A stretch of DNA of 19,214 bases from Enterovibrio sp042096095 (GTDB lineage: Bacteria; Pseudomonadota; Gammaproteobacteria; Enterobacterales; Vibrionaceae). Both the position numbers and the translations under genes were made by a program. Under the pieces are notes generated by a model. It did not search any database. It saw nothing but the letters and a program-made list of their open reading frames with translations, and was not told the DNA's origin. The stretch lies in NCBI GenBank assembly GCA_042096095.1, contig JBELME010000048.1, positions 1 through 19,214 of the forward strand, given 5' to 3'. This document shows positions 8,736-16,689 of the stretch, one piece after another; position 1 is the first letter of the stretch; every line of letters starts with the position of its first letter.

Positions 8736-8769
8736 CGGTTTGGGTGAACGCTGGTCGCCACCCAAGCCG
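8736..8769 (+). other. Intercistronic hairpin between napA and napB
   Basis: CGGTTTGGGTG pairs with CACCCAAGCCG to give an 11-bp stem with one G-U pair and a 12-base loop. No T run follows, so it is unlikely to terminate transcription. A role in mRNA processing or 3'-end protection of the napFDA part of the message is inferred. Confidence 0.6.
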
Positions 8770-8804
8770 ACAATGATTATTAAAGATTCCGAAAGGAGCC
8801 GAGA

Positions 8805-9239
8805 ATGAAAATGAAATACACGGTTTCTCTATTGCTGGCGGCACTAATTAGCTCTGTGGCAATGGGGCAAGTGACGTCGCTACGTGGTGACCAAGAGATT
8901 GGTGAAAACAACGAAGTGCCAAAAATAAAAGCCGTACCGAAAAACCAAGAACGCATGTCGTTGAACTATGTGAACCAACCGCCAATGGTGCCGCATGCGG
9001 TTGACGGCTATCAGGTTAATCAATCAAACAATGCGTGTTTGCAGTGTCATGATGTGGATGTTTACCGTAAAACCGGCGCACCACGCGTGAGCCCAACACA
9101 CTACCTAGACCGTGATAACAAAGTGCTGACAGATGTGGCCCCACGCCGTTATTTCTGTCTGCAATGCCATGTTCCTCAAATCCAAGGCGAGCCTATCGTA
9201 GAGAATGATTTTGTTCCTGCGGGCAAGTTTGGTCAGTAA
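8805..9239 (+). CDS. napB: NapB, periplasmic diheme cytochrome c
   Basis: 144 residues with a Sec signal peptide (KYTVSLLLAALISSVAMG, probably cleaved around residue 20-22). Two CxxCH motifs, CLQCH at 78-82 and again at 118-122, match the diheme small subunit of periplasmic nitrate reductase. NapB forms a complex with NapA and passes electrons from NapC to it. The start is supported by AAAGGAG seven to eight bases upstream. napC begins directly after it. Confidence 0.95.
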   Translation: MKMKYTVSLLLAALISSVAMGQVTSLRGDQEIGENNEVPKIKAVPKNQERMSLNYVNQPPMVPHAVDGYQVNQSNNACLQCHDVDVYRKTGAPRVSPTHYLDRDNKVLTDVAPRRYFCLQCHVPQIQGEPIVENDFVPAGKFGQ

Positions 9240-9248
9240 GGAGTAATG

Positions 9249-9848
9249 ATGAAAATACCCGGGTTTATCAAAAAAGGCTGGTCATGGTTTCGTAAACCTA
9301 GCCACTTAGCGATTGGCACAGTACTTATCATTGGCTTTGCCGCAGGCATTATTTTCTGGGGGGGATTTAACACCGGCATGGAAATGATGAACCGAGAAGA
9401 GTTCTGTATCGGCTGTCATGAAATGCAAGACAATGTGTACCAAGAGTACGTCGGCACGATTCACTACAGCAACCGCAGTGGTGTGCGTGCGACGTGTCCT
9501 GACTGTCACGTGCCTAAAGAATGGGGTCTTAAGATTATCCGTAAGATCCAAGCGAGTAAAGTACTGTATGCGAAAGCATTTGGCATTGTCGCCACGCCGC
9601 AGAAGTTCGAAGATCACCGTTTGGAAATGGCAACGCGTGAGTGGAGTCGGATGAAAGCGAACGACTCACAAGAGTGTCGTAACTGTCATAACTTTGAATA
9701 CATGGATTTCAGCGCACAGAAAAATGTCGCGGCGAGCGTTCATGATCGTGCAGAAGAAGCAGGGCAGACCTGTATCGACTGTCATAAAGGTATCGCGCAT
9801 AAACTCCCACGCAATCATGATGCATCGAAAGAATTCAAATTTGATTGA
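9249..9848 (+). CDS. napC: NapC, membrane-anchored tetraheme quinol dehydrogenase (NapC/NirT family)
   Basis: About 199 residues. One N-terminal membrane helix (LAIGTVLIIGFAAGIIFWGG) holds a periplasmic domain with four CxxCH motifs: CIGCH (~54), CPDCH (~84), CRNCH (~144) and CIDCH (~176), numbered from the ATG at 9246. NapC oxidises membrane quinol and reduces NapB. Two ATGs are adjacent; the second (9249) is chosen because it is five bases from AAGGAG. No napG, napH or napE is present, so NapC is the only visible quinol route. A terminator follows. Confidence 0.95.
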   Translation: MKIPGFIKKGWSWFRKPSHLAIGTVLIIGFAAGIIFWGGFNTGMEMMNREEFCIGCHEMQDNVYQEYVGTIHYSNRSGVRATCPDCHVPKEWGLKIIRKIQASKVLYAKAFGIVATPQKFEDHRLEMATREWSRMKANDSQECRNCHNFEYMDFSAQKNVAASVHDRAEEAGQTCIDCHKGIAHKLPRNHDASKEFKFD

Positions 9849-9875
9849 TGTATAGCGGTGAGCGTAAGAAATAAA

Positions 9876-9905
9876 AAGGCCAGCGATAAAGCTGGCCTTC
9901 TTTTC
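9876..9905. terminator. Rho-independent terminator after napC
   Basis: A 9-bp stem (AAGGCCAGC with GCTGGCCTT), a six-base loop and a following CTTTT. An A run on the other side lets it also serve the leftward DUF440 gene, with which napC is convergent. Confidence 0.85.
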
Positions 9906-9947
9906 TGCGGAGTGCGAGCACTTGCATGTCATGCGAAAGGTATGCGC

Positions 9948-10268
9948 TTACTCGGCGCGTTTCCACAGTAGGTGGCAGAATTTCTGCTCAGGGTCACGGC
10001 TTACCAGCATACGCACAAGCACATCGTTCAAGGTGTCTTCGGACATAAGACCGATACGCACTTCAACGAACGTCTCGCGATCAACCTCAAACCCAACATG
10101 CTCTTCCCAATCACTTTCGGCATCCACTGCGATGCCTGCACCTTCTTCATCGAAACGGGCTTGAAACGCAAGAAGGTCATCGTAGTCGAGGTTGTCTTCT
10201 GCCATTTCATAGAAAATATCAAACGCCGTATCGAGGGTGTCATTAATTGAAAGTAGGTGGGTTTCCAT
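9948..10268 (-). CDS. DUF440 family protein (YciU/HI1450-like, putative dsDNA mimic)
   Basis: About 106 acidic residues. The pattern ending DW-EHV-F, F-EV-IGL, ND-VRML-SRD and K-CHLLW matches E. coli YciU and Haemophilus HI1450 as I remember them. HI1450 has been described as a double-stranded DNA mimic because its acidic surface resembles DNA phosphates, and it has been linked to HU binding. Asp and Glu are spread throughout the protein. Three consecutive ATGs (10274, 10271, 10268) offer starts; the last is chosen only arbitrarily. No strong ribosome-binding site is visible. It stands alone, convergent with napC. The family call is firm, the function tentative. Confidence 0.85.
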   Translation of the reverse strand: METHLLSINDTLDTAFDIFYEMAEDNLDYDDLLAFQARFDEEGAGIAVDAESDWEEHVGFEVDRETFVEVRIGLMSEDTLNDVLVRMLVSRDPEQKFCHLLWKRAE

Positions 10269-10413
10269 CATCATTCACTCTTAGATTTCTAACAGGTCTA
10301 TTAAAGCATGTTAAAGAAGGATTCCCAAAGTGCGTTATTGCCTCTCGTCGCACAGAGAGTGCGCAAACAGACGGGAAGCGCGTACACTATTGCTGGTCTG
10401 AATACGGTATCTA

Positions 10414-10487
10414 CTTCTAAAATAGAAGAGCTACTCAAGCGTTCTGAACCTGAATAGGTTCAGCGCATTTCAAAGACATTACGTCTT
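10414..10487 (+). other. Three tandem hairpins in the leader of the nucleotidyltransferase-like gene
   Basis: Three perfect small hairpins follow each other: CTTCTA-aaa-TAGAAG (10414-10428), TGAACCT-gaat-AGGTTCA (10445-10462) and AAGAC-attac-GTCTT (10473-10487). None is followed by a T run. They end about 10 bases before the ribosome-binding site, so a structured 5' leader is plausible. Confidence 0.45.
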
Positions 10488-10508
10488 GTCGCCAGAAAGG
10501 AGCGAAGT

Positions 10509-11297
10509 TTGTACAAAGCCAGCCCAAGCCAAGGGTTACTGCCTGAGCTCGATAGCGAGCGTCCATTACAAGCACAGTTTGTTGAATCCGTTGCGACCGC
10601 CGTGCGTCAGCTTAAAGGCGCGTTAGGCGATACACTTCATAGTGCATACTTGTCAGGCGATATTGCGCATCGAATTGCAGCAGACAACGCCACCATGAAT
10701 CTAACGCTGGTGACACAACGCACCTTAAACGTGAATGAATATTCCATGTTGAATACGGTGCGCTTTCGTGTCGAGAAGGGCAGTGATGCCATTAGTCGGG
10801 TTGCGATTGATGTCGTGCCAATCAACGATGTGAGGGATCTTGGCAATATCTTTAAATGGGGCTTTTTCTTAAAGCACTGCACGCAGTGCATTCAGGGCGA
10901 CAACCTCGCACAAAGCTTTGGCCACTTTGAGGTGAGCTGGGAAGTGTGTAAAGCCATGAATGATGACTTGTCGGTGCGTTTACGCGAACTAAGAAATAAA
11001 GTCGCAATAGCAACCAAATGGGGCACTCAGTTGGATGCCGCAGAGGAGGCCGCATCAAGGTTGATCAAAGCGAGTTTTGGTTTGGTGGCTTACAAAGCCA
11101 ATTGCTGGGAAGAAGAGTTAGAAGCGTGTTCAAGTGTGTTTTTAGACTTTTACCCCGACAAAGCCTTGGAAATGGAACGTCTTTTCTACCTGATTCAACG
11201 AAAACCTGTAAAAAAGCGTGCCGTGGTGGCCTTGTTGGACGCGCATTGGAAATGGGTGGTAGATGAGTACGAAAAAACTGATCGGAAGATTGGGTAG
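10509..11297 (+). CDS. Nucleotidyltransferase-like protein with degenerate active site (putative)
   Basis: 262 residues from a TTG start preceded by AAAGGAG at a good distance. No ATG occurs near the start. The segment YLSGDIAHRIAADNATMNLTLV resembles the core of antibiotic-type nucleotidyltransferases, normally G-S-V-A-x-G followed by S-D-x-D. Here the Ser, the second Gly and both Asp are replaced, so catalysis by the usual mechanism looks lost. The C-terminal half is helical and resembles the substrate-binding helical domain of such enzymes. There is no signal peptide or membrane segment. It stands alone. The family is an inference from one motif; another unrecognised fold is possible. Confidence 0.45.
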   Translation: MYKASPSQGLLPELDSERPLQAQFVESVATAVRQLKGALGDTLHSAYLSGDIAHRIAADNATMNLTLVTQRTLNVNEYSMLNTVRFRVEKGSDAISRVAIDVVPINDVRDLGNIFKWGFFLKHCTQCIQGDNLAQSFGHFEVSWEVCKAMNDDLSVRLRELRNKVAIATKWGTQLDAAEEAASRLIKASFGLVAYKANCWEEELEACSSVFLDFYPDKALEMERLFYLIQRKPVKKRAVVALLDAHWKWVVDEYEKTDRKIG

Positions 11298-11578
11298 TTA
11301 TGCAATATATGAAATGCGGGTTTCAGTGAGAAATAGCGGATTAGATGGTCAGATAATCGTCTCATGGCAAGAGTTAATATAACAACTGATTAACAATTAA
11401 TGCGTGAAAAATAAACAGTATTTGCTTCCTAAGCGGTCAATAACATCGCTTTCGCTAATTTATTCAAAATAAGTGACTATTTATTATTTACAAGAGAAAA
11501 GAGTTAAATTAATCTTCGCTCGGTTAGTCATATTTAGTGAATATATATTTAGCAGCGCATTGCTCAGGAAGTCACGCC
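11298..11578 (+). other. AT-rich intergenic region upstream of the YjiH-type gene
   Basis: Strongly A+T-rich between two rightward genes. It probably holds the promoter of the downstream gene. No convincing operator, hairpin or small gene was found, apart from the AGGAA ribosome-binding site at 11566-11570. Confidence 0.4.
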
Positions 11579-12949
11579 ATGCAAAACACTCAGAAGATAG
11601 CAAAAGCATCATCATCGACACGGAATGTGTTGATGTTCCTCATTCCATCGCTACTCGGCATCTTGCTGTTCATGACGCCTGTCATGATCAACGGTGGGTT
11701 TACGATTCCTATTGCCGTTCTTGCAAAATCTTTACTAGGGGTTTTGGGGAATTCTGCACCCGTTGTTGTTACCACCATCATTTTGGTCAGTGCCATCGGT
11801 TCTGTGTTCGCGTTGGCATTCAAACCACGCTTCATTATGAACTCAACGTTTCTGTCAGGTCTTCTTTTAGCGACGCCAGTTTGGCTGACAGTGCGCATGT
11901 TGGGTGCCGCTTTTGTGTTAATGGTCTTCTTCGGTTTTGGCCCTGAGCACGTAATTGGCGGAGCAACCGGTGGTTTTGTGCTGGGTGATTTGCTACCAAC
12001 CTTGCTTTCAGTATTTGTGTTCGCGGGTTTGTTCCTGCCATTGCTGACCAACTTTGGTTTGCTTGAACTGATTGGTACTTTCATGACGCGCATCATGCGT
12101 CCACTGTTTGGCTTACCAGGTCGTTCAGCGGTTGACTGTGCAAGTTCATGGTTAGGCGATGGCAGTGTTGCCATCCTGATGTCGAGCAAGCAATACGAGC
12201 AAGGTTACTACACAGAGCGTGAAGCCGCCGTTGTGGGCACGACCTTCTCTGTGGTATCAATCAGCTTTAGCTTGGTGGTCATCGCGCAGGTAGGTTTGGA
12301 GCACATGTTCGTGCCATTTTACCTGACTGTGTGTTTGGCGGGTTTTGTTGCCGCTGTTGTCGTGCCACGTTTGCCACCACTTTGCTGGAAGAAAAACACC
12401 TTGGTGAATGGCGAAGAGAAAAGCCTAGAACATGAAGCATTGCCAGAAGGTGAAACGTTATTCAGCCACGGTGTGAAAACGGCGATTAATCGCGCATCAA
12501 AAATCCGTTCTTTGAGCGATGTGCTGAAAGAAGGCCTAGAAAACGCGGCTGACATGGTTTTTGGTGTACTGCCTGTTGTCATGGCAATCGGTACTTCTGC
12601 ACTGATCATTGCAGAATACACGCCAATCTTTACGATTCTGGGCATGCCATTCGTACCATTGCTTGAGTTGCTACAAATCCCTGAAGCGGTTGCAGCGTCT
12701 GAAACCATGCTAGTGGGCATCGCAGACATGTTTATCCCAGCGGTATTGGCGGCAAACATTGATAACGAGATGACCCGTTTTGTGGTTGCAACCTTGTCGG
12801 TAACGCAATTGATTTACATGTCAGAAGTTGGCGCATTGCTACTGGGCAGCAAAATCCCAGTGAAAGCATGGGAACTGGTGATGATCTTCATCCTTCGTAC
12901 CTTGGTGACACTGCCAGTTATTGCGGGCGTGGCTCACCTGATTTTCTAA
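11579..12949 (+). CDS. YjiH family membrane protein (nucleoside recognition/Gate domain)
   Basis: 456 residues with about 10 hydrophobic helices. It begins with a short polar stretch and then VLMFLIPSLLGILLFMTPVMING. The sequence pattern is that of the YjiH group carrying Gate (nucleoside-recognition) domains. These are inner-membrane proteins related to nucleoside and ion transporters, but their substrate is unknown. A charged cytoplasmic loop (about residues 275-315, KKNTLVNGEEKSLEHE...) divides the two halves. The ATG at 11579 is chosen because AGGAA lies eight bases upstream; an upstream in-frame start at 11537 is less likely. It is a single gene with its own terminator. Confidence 0.75.
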   Translation: MQNTQKIAKASSSTRNVLMFLIPSLLGILLFMTPVMINGGFTIPIAVLAKSLLGVLGNSAPVVVTTIILVSAIGSVFALAFKPRFIMNSTFLSGLLLATPVWLTVRMLGAAFVLMVFFGFGPEHVIGGATGGFVLGDLLPTLLSVFVFAGLFLPLLTNFGLLELIGTFMTRIMRPLFGLPGRSAVDCASSWLGDGSVAILMSSKQYEQGYYTEREAAVVGTTFSVVSISFSLVVIAQVGLEHMFVPFYLTVCLAGFVAAVVVPRLPPLCWKKNTLVNGEEKSLEHEALPEGETLFSHGVKTAINRASKIRSLSDVLKEGLENAADMVFGVLPVVMAIGTSALIIAEYTPIFTILGMPFVPLLELLQIPEAVAASETMLVGIADMFIPAVLAANIDNEMTRFVVATLSVTQLIYMSEVGALLLGSKIPVKAWELVMIFILRTLVTLPVIAGVAHLIF

Positions 12950-12976
12950 TCACCGCGTGCACACCCTGAGTGAAGG

Positions 12977-12999
12977 AAGCGGCCATTGGCCGCTTTTTT
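12977..12999 (+). terminator. Rho-independent terminator after the YjiH-type gene
   Basis: An 8-bp stem (AAGCGGCC with GGCCGCTT), a three-base loop and a run of six T. Confidence 0.9.
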
Positions 13000-13038
13000 A
13001 TGTTCAGTGCTTTGCGCTGAATGCGCGTAGAGAGGCAT

Positions 13039-13356
13039 TCATTGGCTGGTGGTCGAATCAATCACATCGTCCACTTTCGCTTCGGTAGCCTGTTCCATTT
13101 TGTTTGCCGTCGCTTTAGTGTCTACCACCGCTGAGTCGGCGCCATCTTTGGCTTCTTTAAGCGCTTGTTCGGATTGCACTTCTGCTTCTTTCACCATCAT
13201 ATCTACGTCTGTTTCAACGTTGTTTACGACGGCTTTGATTTCTTCAACGCTTTCTTGAGCAGTCATTTCAGCCACGCTTGCTTCGTCATCTGCGAGGGTA
13301 GAAAAAGGCAATATTGAAAACACCGTTGCGAGAATAGCGAGATTGCGAATTTTCAT
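13039..13356 (-). CDS. Small secreted helical protein of unknown function
   Basis: 105 residues with a Sec signal peptide (KIRNLAILATVFSILPFSTLA, cleaved probably before DDEAS). The mature part is rich in Ala, Glu, Asp, Val and Lys and lacks Cys, Trp and aromatic residues. Its spacing of hydrophobic residues suggests one or two long amphipathic helices or a coiled coil. TAAGGAG lies seven bases before the ATG. I do not recognise the family. It could be a periplasmic or secreted structural protein. It stands alone and converges with the YjiH-type gene. Confidence 0.7.
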   Translation of the reverse strand: MKIRNLAILATVFSILPFSTLADDEASVAEMTAQESVEEIKAVVNNVETDVDMMVKEAEVQSEQALKEAKDGADSAVVDTKATANKMEQATEAKVDDVIDSTTSQ

Positions 13357-13698
13357 GGGTTGGCTCCTTAGTTAAATGTCCTCAAACAACCTGAAAATGG
13401 AGGGTTGAAATGTTGTTTGGGTATCGTGCGCGTGACGATTAAACATCACGATAAAGATACTCATCGGGTCACCTGTTTTGTTGTATTAAATACGATACAC
13501 CGAGCTTGAATAAATAGGCAAAAACAAAGCGGTTCTTTTTTCGGTGTATGTGTAACTGTGACGATAGCCTAGCTACAAACATTTTAATTGCTGCGACAGT
13601 GGCTTATTCACTGTCAGGTGTTTTTGTCGTTGAAGAGTGAAGGAGAGTGACAACCGCATTGTGTCTGATTGTTTAGAGAAAAACAGAAGGATGAACCG
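13357..13698. other. Intergenic region between divergent genes, rich in inverted repeats
   Basis: It holds the promoters for the small secreted protein (leftward) and the hydrolase (rightward). Inverted repeats: CAAACAAC/GTTGTTTG (13383-13419), the palindrome GTATTAAATAC (13483-13493), ATACACCGA/TCGGTGTAT (13495-13549, 37-base spacing) and the hairpin GACAGTG/CACTGTC (13595-13615) followed by GGTGTTTTTG. No coding potential was recognised. Confidence 0.5.
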
Positions 13699-14301
13699 AT
13701 GAAAATTATCCTGCTTCACGGCTTATACATGCATGGCATTGCCATGATCCCTTTGTGCAACCGCTTAAAAGAAGCGGGGCACGAAGTGCTTAATTTGTCT
13801 TACAACACCATTTCACCTGATACCCAAGCCCTGTTCGGGGAAATGGATGCATTTATTGATGGTGATGTCACCGCGATCGTTGCTCATTCCATGGGGGGCG
13901 TGATAACCCGCGCTTATATGGAAGCAGGCAGCGAAATGAGTCACTGCGTTAAAACCGTTATCACCTTGGGTACGCCGCACCAAGGCTCAAAAATTGCGGC
14001 GTATTTTAAAGAGGTGGGTATTGGAGATTGGATGTTTCAATCTGCCAGTGAATACCTCATGCCCAAAGACACGCCAACATGGCCGAAAGGGGCAGAGCTA
14101 TACAGTATTGCGGGTGATATGCCCATTGGCCCTGCAAGAATTTTGCTAAATACAGAGCAAGGTGAAGCATCTGATGGCACGGTTTTGCTCAAAGAAACAG
14201 AGATTAAGGGCATGACGAGCCATGAAACCTTTCCTCTGACACACACGGCGCTGATTTATGCCAAGCGCGTGAGCAATCGGATACTCGACATTCTGGCGTA
14301 G
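13699..14301 (+). CDS. Small alpha/beta hydrolase, lipase/esterase-like
   Basis: 200 residues from the ATG at 13699, which has AAGGA about seven bases upstream; an earlier in-frame start at 13669 lacks support. It opens with IILLHGLYMHG, an oxyanion-hole HG region. The nucleophile elbow AHSMGG places Ser64, TLGTPHQGSK follows, and likely partners are Asp159 in SDGTV and His182 in LTHTAL. This is a complete Ser-Asp-His triad of the lipase/PGAP1-like type. No signal peptide is seen, so a cytoplasmic ester or thioester substrate is likely. The substrate is unknown. It converges with the cryptochrome gene. Confidence 0.8.
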   Translation: MKIILLHGLYMHGIAMIPLCNRLKEAGHEVLNLSYNTISPDTQALFGEMDAFIDGDVTAIVAHSMGGVITRAYMEAGSEMSHCVKTVITLGTPHQGSKIAAYFKEVGIGDWMFQSASEYLMPKDTPTWPKGAELYSIAGDMPIGPARILLNTEQGEASDGTVLLKETEIKGMTSHETFPLTHTALIYAKRVSNRILDILA

Positions 14302-14359
14302 GACGACACCATTGCCTGCTTCGTCTTATGCTGATTAACGAGGCGGGTGGGGAATAAGG

Positions 14360-14391
14360 AAAGGGCGGTGAATGCATATTCTTCGCCCTTC
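14360..14391. terminator. Probable terminator between hydrolase and cryptochrome genes
   Basis: AAGGGCG pairs with CGCCCTT around a 16-base loop that has its own GAAT/ATTC pairing. The flanking T content is modest in both directions. It lies between convergent 3' ends. Confidence 0.5.
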
Positions 14392-14414
14392 AATTTATGA
14401 TTGGTATTTGCGTG

Positions 14415-15698
14415 TCAGTATTTCAATAAGCTTACAGGTGACGTCGCTTCCGCCCATTTATCAACAAACACGCCCTCAGGGTCGTATTCTTTTGCCAAGG
14501 TGTTCACATCAAAGCGAGGGTGGCCTTCGGGGTCCGCATCAACGCCTGCAACAGCCTGCCAATTGCCATAGTTGGACGACACATCAAAGTCGATGAGTTG
14601 CTGCTCAAAGTAAGCCGCGCCAAATCGCCAATCTACACCCAATTCGTTCACTAAGCAACTTGCGGCAATATGACGGCCACGATTCGACATCCAACCGGTT
14701 TGGTTGAGTTGTCTCATACAGGCATTCACGATAGGAAACTCTGTTGTGCCTTGCTCCCACGCTTTGAATTTTTCGCTGTAGAAACTGGTGAGCGGGCGTT
14801 TTTGTTTGAGGCCGTCAAAGGCAAACATTCTCGGGCCTTGAACATGCATCATCCATTGGTAATATTCGCGCCACAACAGTTCCGCAAAAATGGTACGGGT
14901 TGATTCATCACGTCCATGGCGATATTCATAGTTATCAAGTTCTGCTGCCACCATACGGGCCGACAACGAACCGTTCGCTAACCACGCTGAAAGACGTGAT
15001 GAGAACCGCCATCCGTCCAAGTCGTTTCGCGTATCTTTGTAGTGTTTTAATCCCTGCGTTTTCCAGAAAAACTGGTTTAGCTGTAAAGAGCCAGAATCTT
15101 CACCGCCGTGGTATGGCGTTAAATCGTACACAAACTCCTGACCGCCCCAAAAATCTCTGCGCTCGTCAAGCATGATCGGTAAGGACTCAGGTGCGCTAAT
15201 AGGAATGCATGGCAACAGGTTTTGGTGATCGACATGACGTCGAAACTGGGTGAAGGTTTCTGGGAAGTTGTCTTTGGTAAAATCGATTTGATTTTGTAAA
15301 TAGAGCGTAAAGCTTTCGCTTACACTCACTTCGCTCGGCAGCACGCGTTTAAGATACGCGACCTGCTGTTGTTCGTTAACGCCGGGGTGATCCGTCACGG
15401 TAACGAGGTCAATGCCATGGCGCTGGCAAATCTCAGGAATGATCTCGAGTGGGTTGCCAACCTTTACGACCAGACGTTGCCTCCGTTTTTTGAGTTCACA
15501 TTCGAGGGAACGCAACGACTGATAGAGGAATTCTTCGCGGAAACGTCCCATATGTTTAGATTGAAAGTGGGTTGGACGAAACCACTCTGGATCGATGACA
15601 AAAAGCATGATGGCTTTTTCACAACGCCGTGACAGCGTCACTAAAGCAGGGTTATCACCCAGCCTCAAATCGTTCCTAAACCAAATTAGCCCTTTCAT
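14415..15698 (-). CDS. DASH-type cryptochrome / deoxyribodipyrimidine photolyase family flavoprotein
   Basis: 427 residues. The N-terminal antenna-binding domain starts KGLIWFRNDLRLGDNPAL. The C-terminal FAD domain contains ELLWREYYQWMMHVQGPRMF, the region NRGRHIAASCLVNELGVDWR, and DFDVSSNYGNWQAVAGVDAD, which is typical of the DASH group. DASH proteins bind FAD and methenyl-tetrahydrofolate and repair cyclobutane dimers in single-stranded or looped DNA; several also have light-signalling roles. The ATG has AAGGAGA about eight bases upstream. It stands alone, convergent with the hydrolase. A class I CPD photolyase is the less likely alternative. Confidence 0.88.
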   Translation of the reverse strand: MKGLIWFRNDLRLGDNPALVTLSRRCEKAIMLFVIDPEWFRPTHFQSKHMGRFREEFLYQSLRSLECELKKRRQRLVVKVGNPLEIIPEICQRHGIDLVTVTDHPGVNEQQQVAYLKRVLPSEVSVSESFTLYLQNQIDFTKDNFPETFTQFRRHVDHQNLLPCIPISAPESLPIMLDERRDFWGGQEFVYDLTPYHGGEDSGSLQLNQFFWKTQGLKHYKDTRNDLDGWRFSSRLSAWLANGSLSARMVAAELDNYEYRHGRDESTRTIFAELLWREYYQWMMHVQGPRMFAFDGLKQKRPLTSFYSEKFKAWEQGTTEFPIVNACMRQLNQTGWMSNRGRHIAASCLVNELGVDWRFGAAYFEQQLIDFDVSSNYGNWQAVAGVDADPEGHPRFDVNTLAKEYDPEGVFVDKWAEATSPVSLLKY

Positions 15699-16170
15699 GT
15701 CGCCTCTCCTTCAATGTTGGTGAATTGGTGAGCGTCGCACGTGGTATTTTGGTTGTTTACTCTCCTTCCTTGGTGACATATTTCGAGGTTATTCAATTGA
15801 GTACACCTCTATGTGTTTAACTTTAAAGAGGTGTTTCTTGTTTACTAGAAGCTTAGCGCAAACGAGATAAAAACAAGGTTAAGACAAATCGATTTATGTG
15901 ACGGATCAAGCACTAAATCCCAACCCTGTGAAGGAGTATCGTCAGTCCGCAGCCTTAGTGAAGTATGAGTTTTTGGCGCTTTTTTGGGTTTAAACCGTTT
16001 GTTTACTACGTTTGTCGGCTTGATCTGAATAATTATTAGTTAGCGCTATTAGACACTTGGTGGATATGTCAGCCTTTTTTACGGTTTTAGATGGAATATG
16101 AATCATCGATGATTATTTGCAAGCGTTGTTTCTCTATATTTGGCTAAACGAGAAAAATAGAGAGAACGCT
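15699..16170. other. Intergenic region upstream of cryptochrome and hypothetical gene
   Basis: About 470 bp between divergent genes. It contains an inverted repeat ACACCTCT/AGAGGTGT (15803-15834, 16-base spacing) with an internal TTAACTTTAAA. AAGGAGTAT at 15931 resembles a ribosome-binding site, but no convincing reading frame follows it. No tRNA or other recognised RNA was seen. Confidence 0.4.
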
Positions 16171-16506
16171 GTGACTGACAAACATCTTTCTGAGTCTGTG
16201 CGAAATGCACTGATTGGTATATCTGGAATTCGCGAAGAGATCGACAACCAGCGCGTGTACTTTTATCAACATGAACGCCTGTTCAGCATCATTGATGAAG
16301 ACGGCCTTCAGTTCGTTGTTGGAGAAGAGTGCTTGAAGGAAGCGCTGCGGCGTCCAGGTGCGAAATTGGAGCAACCTGGCGGTAAACGTTGTAAAGGTGT
16401 TATCCGCGTTGCGCCAGACCAATGCACAGAGACTGAGCTTGATTTTTGGTTGTTGCTGGCACTGCCAACCAATCAAGGGACGATTGATCCGATCATTTTC
16501 CATTGA
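16171..16506 (+). CDS. Hypothetical small protein
   Basis: 111 residues from a GTG at 16171 preceded by AGAGAGA. The frame stays open to a TTG at 16117, but no ribosome-binding site supports that start. The protein is soluble, without signal peptide or membrane segment. The middle part, with LFSIIDEDGLQFVVGEE, then a Gly/Pro-rich turn, and later TETELDFWLLLALP, is loosely reminiscent of the TfoX N-terminal or YjbR-like fold, but the resemblance is too weak for a name. It contains three cysteines. The neighbouring TolC/OmpA pair is convergent, and there is no evident partner. Confidence 0.5.
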   Translation: MTDKHLSESVRNALIGISGIREEIDNQRVYFYQHERLFSIIDEDGLQFVVGEECLKEALRRPGAKLEQPGGKRCKGVIRVAPDQCTETELDFWLLLALPTNQGTIDPIIFH

Positions 16507-16661
16507 TACGCCAAGCCATCGCCTTTGCTTAATGGCGTTGGTCTTCGTGTGTGTCGCGAGCAACACCTAAACGCAGAAACTTGATTACTGGGTTAAGTGG
16601 CATGGGTGTCGTTGTCGTTCGCGAGCACGACGGGCTGGCATAACGATTCCCCGGTGTTTAA

Positions 16662-16689
16662 TGTTGGTTTTTCTCGGCCAACACTTTTT
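16662..16689 (+). terminator. Possible terminator after the hypothetical gene
   Basis: TGTTGG pairs with CCAACA around a 10-base loop, followed by CTTTTTC. The stem is only six base pairs, so termination is uncertain. It lies about 155 bases after the stop codon. Confidence 0.4.

Noticed and set aside
11590..12189. Open frame of about 200 codons antisense to the YjiH-type gene
   Set aside because: The sense frame has clear membrane helices and a ribosome-binding site, and the antisense product has no recognisable features.
15931..16000. AAGGAGTAT resembling a ribosome-binding site in the intergenic region
   Set aside because: No start codon at a suitable distance opens a frame of meaningful length.
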